In this document: positions 54,001-64,000 of the stretch, one piece after another
Layout of the letters: each line of letters begins with the position of its first letter
Numbering within the stretch: position 1 is the stretch's first letter
Source: Solen grandis
Taxonomy: Eukaryota > Mollusca > Bivalvia > Adapedonta > Solenidae
Direction of reading: 5' to 3'
Assembly (NCBI GenBank): GCA_021229015.1
Contig: CM037792.1
Span: forward strand, 1,525,531-1,589,530
Length of the DNA: 64,000 nt
Position numbers and translations under genes: made by a program
The notes under the pieces: model-generated
The model's database searches: none
Told to the model about the DNA's origin: nothing
Seen by the model: only the letters and a program-made list of their open reading frames with translations

Positions 54001-55690
54001 TACGCAAATCTACGGTGTAATAACGCGAAAAAAAGCGTATTAACGCGAATTGAAATTTGTTCACATTAATCCGCATAATAATAAAACCTTGTATGCTCAA
54101 TATTATGCCTTCACACCTTTCCCTATTCCCACTTTGCCAACTAACCAGTTTACCTCTACATCGTTTGCGCGTGAGAACGAGTTGTTTTCGATGTCCCATA
54201 TGATAAAAACAAAAGTCAGCCATGCTCTAATATTCAAATAAGGCATCATGTAACTTCTTGTGCGAATTCAGCGCAATGTTTACGATGCCGGTCCAATTCA
54301 TTAAAATCTTGAACTCGTATTTGAATAGCTATTTCGTAGGTCAAACGTATCTGTATTATTGAAATTGACATTTTTTTCAAATAAATCCCACTACTTCCTT
54401 CAAATAGTTTTTCACACAAACGGCAGATTAATATTTTACGTAGACCGCAAAATAAACGCCATGTGCCTGGATGATGAGACACATGATGGCCTAATTTAAA
54501 TAAAAATATGGCAGATTAGGGGGTTGGAAAATAACTTGTGCGAGAAGCTTTTAAAGGTGTGTAAAGCATATGCTTAATGATGAATATGTGTAAAAATACT
54601 TCAATAACCTATATGTGCCATCAGTGGAAACTGTCATTAAGCTTTAAATGAAAAAAACGATCATCGAATGGGATAGGTGGAAGGTCAGCAGTTTTCCCGA
54701 ATAGAGTTGCAAACTTTTTTGCGACAGTGAATGCCAATCAGAAAAAAAATAACAGAACAGTATCAGAACAACAAATAAAGACTCTATAAATATTCTATCA
54801 TGATAATATCAGTTCTCTGAAATTTAATTTTGGTGCAAATTAAGCTGATGCTATGTTTATTTTGAGAATACCCCGAAAACTTGTAAGTAACTTTTTATGT
54901 TGTCACCGCTGACCTACATTGGAATGAACGCTGCCCTGATGTAGTCGATCGCAAATGTGTACAAGGATACAGCTGATTGTTGCACCACTTAATTCCTATT
55001 AAGTGAAAATTGATATTTGACATGCAAATATGGATCAATCTCGTTAGCACCACGAAAATCTTTAGACCATCATATCTGTTAGCAGTCAAATGTCTCTAAT
55101 AAATATGTGTAACCAAGAGACAGAGTGGTCGGCAATTGTTTCAGATATTATATAATACATTATATTTCGTAATGATAACATCGACGAGCAAATATTAGTT
55201 TTACCAAAACAAAAACAGATAAATTAACTACATTTTGCTCTATTTCGGTATTTGATTACCATTCATGACTTTGATTGCAGAATTTACTTCAATTCGTGGG
55301 AATGTTGTAAAATCCAAACATATTCAAATTTGGGTTTTACAATTACATCAGCCATGTACCGTAACATCTTAACAGAATTTTAATACAAATATTAAACCTA
55401 ATGAAAAGACTACCTCCGGGCTATTTTTATCCATTAAGGTTTGTAGGCGGCCGGGTAGCTCAGTCGGTAGAGCATTCTGGCGCGCACCTCCGAGAATTCG
55501 TGTCGATAATATACGATATTTCGCCGAGTAGCGTATGTTTTGGTTTAGGTCTTAGTAGAACAGGGCGAAAGGATTTTTCCCCACACGCCAACAGCTTCTG
55601 TCCGATTTTCTGACGCTTGCGTCAAAAGTTTTCTTGTTGAAGTTGTCACGGCACACAACAAACGATAACTCTGCAACGTTGCGTAATGTA
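51099..55690. other. AT-rich host DNA with degenerate repeats
   Basis: No exon recognised. Holds a tRNA-like B-box fragment (gtgttcgaatccagcc near 52050), a (gtt)n microsatellite (about 53072-53100), a cgcgaa-rich patch (53870-54060) related to the MITE at 49673, and a tRNA-like A-box fragment at about 55450-55475 (gggtagctcagtcggtagag). Confidence 0.6.
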
Positions 55691-57192
55691 GCTGTCACAT
55701 AGTGCCGGGTAAACCTACCGTTTGGTAAATTTCGTGCGGACGGTGGAACACGGTGAGAGCACACGGCGGGGCGTTGAGCGATCGGTGAACACGGTTTGTG
55801 CCCGTGAGTGGCCGGCGAGACCCGACGAAAGTTTTGAACATGTCCAAAACTTACGCCGTGTGGGTTCAAGCGGTGGAACACGGTAAGAACCCGGTATGAG
55901 GACGATAAGAGGACAGTATAAGGACGGTGGGCTGGTACGAGGCCGTTATGGAACCGTTCAAGGGGCGATGACGACGTATTAACCGTGTTCATACCGGGCT
56001 CTCACCATTTTCTCAACGTTGACTCACCATCTCATATCGGTTACACACCGGCTAGCTACCGGCCCCTTAACGGTCTCTTAATGTTTAACCGGTCTCTTTA
56101 CGACATAATAACGTCCTGTTACTGTTCCACCGTCTTCATAACGTCGTGATTCACAACCGCTGAATTTTTAAGAAGATGCAGCAAAAATATGCAACTAAAA
56201 ACACACTGGGATTTCCTTTGACATATTATCCCATACCTAACGGCGAGAAACTGTTCGTGTCATTTACTGAGTTTGTTAGCACTTTTTCACAAACCGATAC
56301 ATGTTATTTCGTTCAAATCAACATGGCGAACCTCGGTGGAGAAACCCGGTAAATTTGAAAAAATACCGTGTATTGAAGAGAAAAATAAGGTTTTCCAACG
56401 AAAAAAGCTGCCATAAATTGCAACAGTAATGCAAAATATACCAATTCTATGTAGCTGATGCCGCTTTTAAGCCGTATTTACTCGAGTCGATTTTGGGCCA
56501 ATAAATTATGAACATGGAATAGTAACGTCGGGGGACCGAAGGTTTAGCCACAAAACGTTTCAACGTCGTAACGAATCTACTTACAGACAATAATAACAAA
56601 CATACAATAATAACATACAGACAAAATATACTGAAACTTTCCCGCATTATCGGAGGACTCGTTCTTGGAATTGGGCTTCTTACCCTTGAAGTTGTGGATC
56701 TGGGTGGAGGATCCTGCGGTTCCGGAAGCTTTCTTACTTTACCCACCCCTCTGCCAGCAGCTCCCATTCCACGTTTTGGCATTAGCTACTAATTGTGAGC
56801 AAAGAAAATATGAAGAGTACATGTACGTAAAATTCGTTAACTGATGTGTGACCGGACGGGTGAATTCCCAGCTTTTATATACCGTTTGTGACATCAGCGA
56901 GGCGGCGCGAACGTTAAGCGAACGGTATGGGAACGTTCCGGGCGGTAAGGATCCGGTAGCCACACGGTGAGGACCCAGCATGGACCCGGCGAGACCCGGC
57001 AAGAAAACAGTCAACACGGTGACACTGGCTGGTACGAGGAAGATTGTAAGCGGTATCGGTCTGGAATGGAAACGTTTAGTACATGGCTGAAAAAATAAAA
57101 TAAAAAAAAATGCGGACGGAGTGTTTATCACCGTTTGTCATTTAAATTAAACGGTATGGGCCCGTTGGACTTAGCCGGTGCTATGTGACAGC
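55691..57192. mobile_element. 1.5-kb element with terminal inverted repeats
   Basis: gctgtcacatag at 55691-55702 is matched by ctatgtgacagc at 57181-57192, and similarity extends a few bases on each side (ccgg inside, taa/tta outside). Just inside both ends are 'cggt'-rich runs (gaacacggtgag, agacccgacg and agacccggca), giving the region an unusual C/G pattern for this host. A minus-strand frame (MPKRGMGAAGRGVGKVRKLP, about 56782) might be a remnant first exon. A cut-and-paste DNA transposon is likely; the superfamily is unclear. Confidence 0.55.
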
Positions 57193-57664
57193 ACCTTTAG
57201 CGTATGTAAACACAAAGACGCCCATTTCTGCGCCATTTCCTTGCTACTAAACGGTGATGCTAAATAGTTCTAAATGAAATCGATAGTTCTAAATGAAATC
57301 TACTTTTGTCGAATATATGACGTCCTCGACGTTATATAAGCTAACGTTGTCTGAAATACATGTATATCTTTTTGAGAAGAATATTCAATGACATATAATT
57401 TATTACCTGCAGCATATGAATACACAGACGCCCAATTTGCTTAACGCAACATAAGGACTCTCAGTTTTTATAGCATGTTTCATTAAAAAAAATACAGAAA
57501 AACATAAACGAATTCAGCATTGTAAGCAAAGCTTAAAATGCGGCCATATTATCATGTTAGACACCGCTATGACAGTCTATTTATTTACAAACGTCAAACT
57601 TGATTTATCAGCTTAATATAAGAGGTTTCAAGTACCAAGTGTATACCCCCAGTATATATTTAAA

Positions 57665-57698
<34 letters not shown>

Positions 57699-59618
57699 TA
57701 TTTAAAATTTTTCATGAATTATTGCATTAATGATACTGTATATCATAATTGTTTACAATGTTATTGCTTCAGATCCACGTGATGTTCTCAACTGCACGTT
57801 AATCTGTTATTGGAACAGTATTAGAATGTCAGACCTCGCGATTTGTGATACGTACAGTTATATTTCATCTTCTGCTTTCATATTCCCTCGTGTATGATAC
57901 CTGTCATCTCCTGTCGTTCATTGTATTCCCTATTTTCTGGCTTCCTGGCGATCTGTCCAGTTATTTAGTCTGCATGTTGTTTATGCGCGTACGTCGTGGT
58001 ATAATTTATTGACGACTCACAAGTTATTATCGTCGTCTTCTCCGGGTCATTCGGTGCAAGTGCGCTTGCGCATTACCGGGTCAAGGTGGTGGTGTATGTT
58101 TGCATATACCGGGTCTATTTTACCACTGCTCTTGTCCAGTTTTGGGTCAAACGCTTCAAATAATTCAGGTTTCCATGTAGTCAGTCGCCATTTTAGATCG
58201 TCCCCAGATTACCCAGAATATAAAGGCTGAGATACCATAAGGTAATACCATCAAAAAGTAAATAGATCTGATATAAAGTTAATAGATCTATTCCACAATA
58301 TTCAAGAATTCCACGCCTATAAATAATTCTACATCTCCATTGCGGCCGAGGTCTGACAGCCTAAAATTGAATATATATACTGTATGTTACTATGTGAATG
58401 AAACAAAATAGAGTTCAAAATAAATCATTATAACTGTTTACTGCTTCATCCATTCTATAGCTCGGAGATAAGTTACGTGTGGCCACTCGCTACCAGGTGG
58501 CCACAGGCTGCCCGCTACCAGGGAACTCATTCAACCCCGGACTTGGAGATCGAACCTCTACGCCGGATTTTATAACAACATCATTTGCAATTCACGGCCC
58601 CGACCCACCACTTGAAACAATATTAAATCTTATGTCATCAAACTTCATTCACGAGGGCTACAGTTTCACAAAGGGCCATAAGTCTTTGGTCCATTTTGAA
58701 CAAACTTATCTCCCTTTAAAAAAACAACAGTGAAAAACTTAAACCTGTGCCATAACATCGAGTTTTAAAGAAAGTTGGATGTAATTCAGTTTATACAATA
58801 ATATTTGTTTCCGTTATAGGACGTTTCAAAAAGAAATTGTGTATCATGGATTATAATTATACATAACGGAGAAAAAAATATTCTAACTATATATTTCCTG
58901 CTATTTGAAATATTTCCAGTCATGGGGAGCTCGTCTGACCAGTCTCAATTCGGGGGATATTCAAGCGAAGACGAAAGCGCCAGGTTAGATTAAATTTCGT
59001 TAACATTTACTTCAGTTTCAACATTTCAAGTGGAGTATTCCTCATAAAAACAAATGACTTCAAAATTCAAATTTTAATTCTGCATCTTGCATATTCTTAT
59101 GTTGATGGGATGTGTGTGGATAAAACTCGATGAATTCATTTTAGGAGGACTAAATAAATTGAAATATGTCAAGGTATAACTACATATAATTACATAGTGG
59201 ACAGAAACTGTTAAATTTAGTATTTTCTGGTCTTTATAAAAATCCCCATGATGTTGAATAAATATATTTTATCTTCAGCACTGAAAAGATATGCTTGCGC
59301 TCATGAGATCATCATGGATGTGCTTTAATTAAATAACATTATTGTTTGTTTGGGATGAATATTTTTGTGTCTTAGATGTTTTTCAAGTCAATTTATGATA
59401 AAATACATAAAACAAAATAGCTTATGCCTGACGTGTGTTGTATTTATTAGACAGTTTAAAATGAATTGTACAAATAATATTAATCACATAGATGTATTTA
59501 TATTTGAAATGATGAGTACCTTGTAATGTTATAAAGTCCCATGCTGAAACATGTTATACGTACATGTTCTGATCTGTTCCATAATATATCTACGCTAATA
59601 GTAATAACTATATAGTTT

Positions 59619-59659
<41 letters not shown>

Positions 59660-59793
59660 GCTTTACAGAATATGCTTACACAAAAGCTTTAATAATTTTA
59701 TGATTTCGCAAAAGAGTTATGATTCTATGATGGTGATGAAGTAAGAAACTGATCATGGTATAATGTTCAATTTCATATTTTCATCGTAAATTT
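57193..59793. other. AT-rich host DNA with microsatellites
   Basis: No gene recognised. Contains a (ca)n run at about 57664-57692 and a (ct)n run at about 59622-59657. A short frame beside a possible donor (ATGGGGAGCTCGTCTGACCA at 58922, then cgccagg) might be a small exon but has no partner. Confidence 0.55.
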
Positions 59794-61752
59794 TAGCTCA
59801 CCTTTGTGAGCAATTAGGAAGACCCTGTGTTCGTCGTTCTTGCAACTGTGCGTCCGACTGCTCGTCGTCAACAATTTCCTTTAAACAACATCTCCATCTG
59901 AGCTGCAGAGTGGATTTTGACCACACTTCACAGCATTTATCCTTATGAGACCCACTTTCAAAATCGTACAAATTATTTTGATTGATTGAAAAAATAGGAT
60001 ACTGGAGCTAAAAATAGACTTCTTCTTTTGCTAGAGCTTAGATATGAAATATATGTGCAATATATGTCTTGTATTATGGCCAAATATAGGAAGAAGGCGG
60101 TATTACGATCTCGTGACTTTTTTATGCAGATGATCTCAAATATAGAGCGTCGTAGCTATCAAAGAGAAACCCCGTAAAAATGACCAATCAATGAAAGGAA
60201 AAATTCTCTTTACCAATCAAATAACTCTTTCCTAACAAACCTTCTCATTTGTACTGATGTACTGAAATAGTTTCGCGTTTGACCTTGGATCTGAACGACT
60301 GAACTTTTCTTTTTCAAAAAGTCTTAATTCAGTGAAACCAAACCGGTCAGTTTCTAATATTTGGAGAACATTATTAGTGGTGTGCTTTGAAGAGTTTCCC
60401 GAATGTTTGGAAATCCTTTACATCAAACAAAAAAATCATTAGGACCTATGAGCAAGGCGCAATTTTGTGCTTCGAATGCGCTATATCCCATTAAAAAGGG
60501 TGAAGAAAAAAATGAGCATAAGTTCAGCATTTTTCATCTCCGAGTAGAGGCAAAATTTCTGCTTGTGGCAGTTTAAAATGACGTAACATACCATTTAGTA
60601 TGGCCACACTGCTAATGTTACTTCATTTTAATATTTTATGGTTGAATATAGAAAATATGTAATGGGCTAGGTATTCACATCTAGATATTTGATAAACCGA
60701 GTGTCCGCCATTACTGTGCGGTTATCTGGATACCTGCATTGTCCGCCATCACAGTGCGGTTATCTGCATGGTTTTCATCAGTTAATGCATGGGCGTGGAA
60801 ACTCCGCCCACTAAAATGTGTACGGTATCCAGTTTAAACATGGGTACTTTTCTACAGAAAACTACCTAGGTCGTGTTACAATTGATTTTGTAGCATTGTC
60901 TAGTGGACCTTTCCCAAGTTTGTTAAATCATGACCCTGGTGTTAATTTTGGCCCCACCCATGGATTTTTAAATAACTGACAGTAATGGTTTGATTAAATG
61001 AGACGAAGTGTTGCATACAAGAGTTGGGTCCATAGTTCCATAAGCTGTAAAAGACTATCATAAATAAATAATTAATTTCAATAAGAAATAATATGAGAAT
61101 ATCTTTATGTTCTCATTATATCCTTAATTTTATCTAAATAAATAAATTTTACTCTTTATTTATTAAGATTTTCAAAAATAAAAAATCTAAGCATTAAGAT
61201 TATTCTTATTGTTTATCTCCCCCAATTACATTGCTTTCGGACGTAGATTCAATCACCGACCGCGACATACAAAAATGGTTAAACATAGTACGTGTACCTC
61301 CCTGTTTGGAGTTCAACATATATACAAGGTAGTTTAAGAACTGGTTGGCCCTGTGTCATGATATCGTATCTTCTACGTGATACTGCAGTTTTGCAGCACT
61401 ATAAGACATAGTCTCCAAATGACTAAAATACCATCATTGGGATGTTTAACCAAACGAAACAATCTAAACAAAGCTTTCTCTCCTATAGTTGATGTCATTA
61501 TTAATATTTCACGCAATAACATATAGCCTTTGGTGAATATGAAAGCGGACACTTCCACTGAGCTTTTGCGCTTTGTTGTTGAATATGAAAATTAAATTAA
61601 CATTACATACTTTACATTTAAAACCGTCTAAGCATAGAAATATATTTGAATGACATTTCCTCAAAAGATGAAACTGAACAGAACATGATTAATCATTTTT
61701 TCTATAGCAATTGATATCAGGTTTGCGATTAAGGGCAACTATGGCCCTCTTG
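59794..61752 (-). mobile_element. Helitron-like non-autonomous element, minus-strand copy
   Basis: Read on the minus strand it starts caagagggccatagttgccc (right edge 61752) and ends in gctcacaaaggtgagcta (left edge 59794), the same edge types as the plus-strand copies. The region near the left edge keeps the 'ttgacgacgagcagtcggac' type tail and 'ggagatgttgtttaaag' phrase. The body is degenerate and carries a nested SINE piece at about 61245-61470. It seems older than the copies at 10-17 kb. Confidence 0.6.
61245..61470 (+). repeat. SINE fragment nested in the Helitron-like copy
   Basis: The order 'ttcaatcaccgaccgcgaca', 'gtacctccctgtttggagtt', 'aagaactggttggccctgtg' and a tail near 'gggatgtttaaccaaac' follows the full SINE at 37945-38240, starting at the B box. 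The A-box part of the head is lost or too diverged to see. Confidence 0.65.
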
Positions 61753-61919
61753 TTTTTTGTGACTTATTAATGATAAGTGCGTTAGCCTCGGGAACGGAAG
61801 GCTAAATGTTCGATCAGCAGCAGTGAGTGATATACCTAAGTTGGTACAACAGCCTTGTTTGAAACTTTGTATATAAAGGAAGTTTCAGGACTGCTTTGCA
61901 TTACGGTAGTAGGATAATG

Positions 61920-62150
61920 CGTTTGAGTGATTGTTGGATTTAACGTCCCATCGACAGTTTTTCAGTCATGTGGAGACTATGTCTACCTGAAACAGATATA
62001 GTGTTGCCACACTGCAATATCACGTCATAGACAGTGGAAATGATAACACATCCAGTCAATATAGCCTAACAAGTGACCAACCAATCCTTGAACTACCCTA
62101 TGCTTATGCTGAGCACCAAGCAGGGAGGTATAAATGCAATTTTAACTTTG
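61920..62150 (-). repeat. SINE fragment
   Basis: On the plus strand it reads 'ggatttaacgtcccatcgac', 'tggagactatgtctac' and 'tgttgccacactgcaatatc', the complement-strand order of the SINE tail and middle (compare 8770-8900). The tRNA-like head is missing. Confidence 0.65.
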
Positions 62151-62371
62151 ATATACCAAATGCGATAAATCAGTTATAATATGGGATACACGCATGTTAT
62201 CACCTTATATCATAGAGGAAACTATTGTTCAAATCATTTTCCGCCTAACGCCTCGATCAAGCTTCCTCTATGGCGCCTCAGGCTATGAGATACCGGTATC
62301 ACGATAGCGTTTTTAGAGTTTTTGACAATCGCCGGCGTCCTCTTAAAGCTATTTTGGAAATCAGCCTCTTT

Positions 62372-62594
62372 CGAAGGTTTCTGTTGAAACTGAAAATATT
62401 GAACAATCACTTTTCTTTAACGTTTCAAGTTTATAATCAATGCATTTACAATACATAACAGAATACAAAAATGAAATAGAATGAAGGTTTCTGTTGAAAC
62501 TGAAAATATTGAACAATTACTTTCCTTTGAAGTTTCAAGTTTATAATCAATTCATTTACAATACATAACAGAATACAAAAATGAAATAGAATGA
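62372..62594. repeat. 111-bp tandem duplication
   Basis: Two adjacent copies begin 'ggtttctgttgaaactgaaa' and end 'gaaatagaatga', differing at only a few positions. The first starts at about 62375 and the second at about 62486. No coding is associated. Confidence 0.85.
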
Positions 62595-64000
62595 AAAAGT
62601 CCATGATCATTTTCAAATAAATGTCGCGAGGTAGTCCCGGGGAATTTATGGAACTCCCCCGCCCCCACCCCCGAACAACTATCGGGTTTCAGGGAGTAAT
62701 CTAAAAACTAGAAGACGAAATTTTCTTCAGTTACTCCGTACTCTTTTTTTTAACAATTCATTATAAACACACAGCAAAACATTATACTCTAATACTACTA
62801 TATTTATTGCATATAAATATGTAAATAATTATTTTAACATCATTATCATTTTATTCTAAATAAAATATGATGGAAGAATATTTTAAAAGAAATTAAATGA
62901 CATTCATGAACAAGATATTGAACATTGAAAAAGAGAATAATAATATTTCCACGCAAAATATCAACCAGTCTATTCCCTTTGCCTAATCTTAAATATTCAT
63001 ATAGGTGATTGTCATACAGTCAGTTCAATGTAAGCCAAAAATTTAAGATCAATAGTTCATTTAGAAAGTGAGACAATAAATAAATGAGTTACGATAACAT
63101 AGAAGATGAAATTTTCTTCAGTTACTCCGTACTGAAGCCTTATAAACATTTCGTCAAGTATATATACTGACTGTCCGCAGTCTTCCCTTAATTTTTTCAT
63201 ACAGTACATTCTATTATGAATTTATATCATGGTTCTAATTAAAGTACAGTTGGTACTCGTTATCTCCAATTGGCGTATATCGAAATTTTGGCTATGTCAA
63301 ATTAATTTACTTGGTCCAGATTTTTCACTTCTTTGGCTATATACATTAACTTCGTGTGTCTCAAAAAATATTTATTTCAAATTACTGCTATCTCAAAGTT
63401 GAAATTTGGACCCTCGCCCTATAGAACAATGCATATTTGTTTGTTTATCTCAAATTCCAGAGACGCTAATTAGCCCGCCGATATTTTTCACACCTATCAG
63501 TAAACTGGTGACACTAGCTTTGCACGGGGCTATCTGTACGACGAATCGTGATTTAAGGCTTTCAATAATTACCAGATTATGTTTTGACGAAATATTTGCA
63601 TGGTAATTATATGGCAAAACACAAGGCGTTGTGCTTGACAATCTTTGCTCAAAATGTGCCAGATTTTTTTAAATACTATCGAAGAATAAACTCAGGTCAT
63701 AATTCACAATGTCTCTAGAACCTACTTGTCCATCTATGAGCGCTGAGTAATCTGGCGTTGTGCAAAGTGCTTTGAATATTGTGCATGTATATAAGTGCTC
63801 TTTATTAATAGGATGCAGTTCGTATGTTTTCGATCTATATCATTGTTGTAACCCTATTTGTTTATTTCGTTTACCTTTCTGTATTTATAGAAAGAAGCGG
63901 TTGAATAAATAAAGACAAATATTCTACTTATTGATTATTAATTATATATTCTACAAAAATGTGTCATCTTCTTCATGATATCGACACAATATTAATATAA
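62595..64000. other. Right flank, AT-rich, no gene recognised
   Basis: Contains a repeated phrase 'gaaattttcttcagttactc' at about 62715 and 63109, and the pogo-like patch at 63245-63440. No exon with credible splice sites or motifs was seen. Confidence 0.55.
63245..63440. repeat. pogo/Tigger-like repeat fragment
   Basis: The text acagttggtactcgttatct, then 'tatatcgaaattttggctat' and 'atttggaccctcgccctata', resembles the 'cgatatctcgaa' ladder found in ends of pogo/Tigger-type transposons and their MITEs. The right inverted end is not clear. Confidence 0.4.

Overview
This is animal nuclear DNA, most likely from a marine bivalve or related mollusc. It is AT-rich and intron-rich, and crowded with tRNA-headed SINEs, tandem-repeat-bearing Helitron-like elements, minisatellites and microsatellites. 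Two runs of exactly 100 N (18927-19026 and 50496-50595) are assembly gaps.

Layout. (1) 2363-14105, minus strand: nine exons of a secreted or matrix-type multidomain gene. In transcript order they encode EGF, PAN/Apple, EGF, EGF, a LamG-like domain on three exons, and a HYR-like region. All intron phases agree across the nine exons. Both gene ends lie outside the recognised exons. The introns hold Helitron-like elements, a SINE and a 23-bp minisatellite. (2) 15167-17771: two nested Helitron-like copies; the inner insertion defines the element's exact ends. (3) 19027 to about 31760: a GC-rich block of densely packed, intronless genes. It is an integrated Maverick/Polinton-type virus-like element: protein-primed-type DNA polymerase B, DD35E integrase, packaging ATPase, probable major capsid protein, other conserved structural candidates, a fibre-like protein with phage-style AYVD repeats, and several small membrane proteins. 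It is damaged: the polymerase carries an internal deletion with frameshift and an Asp-to-Asn change in catalytic motif C, and at least two other genes are frameshifted. Its left end is lost in the gap.

(4) 36902-49557, minus strand: two tandem paralogues (A and B) of a two-exon gene with a ParB/sulfiredoxin-like motif and a C-terminal membrane anchor. The single intron of paralogue A has grown to about 10.5 kb by insertion of SINEs, a decayed hAT/ZNF862-like gene (itself split by a Helitron-like element) and two minisatellites. (5) 50 kb to the end: a gap, one candidate exon, MITE-like elements with terminal inverted repeats, another Helitron-like copy, SINE pieces and tandem duplications. 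I see no other convincing protein gene there.

How parts work together. In the viral block, polymerase and integrase would handle replication and insertion. The ATPase and capsid genes would package and build virions, and the fibre-like and membrane proteins would be accessory virion parts. In this copy several of these functions look broken. No adenovirus-type maturation protease, usual in Polintons, is visible, although the missing left end could hold one.
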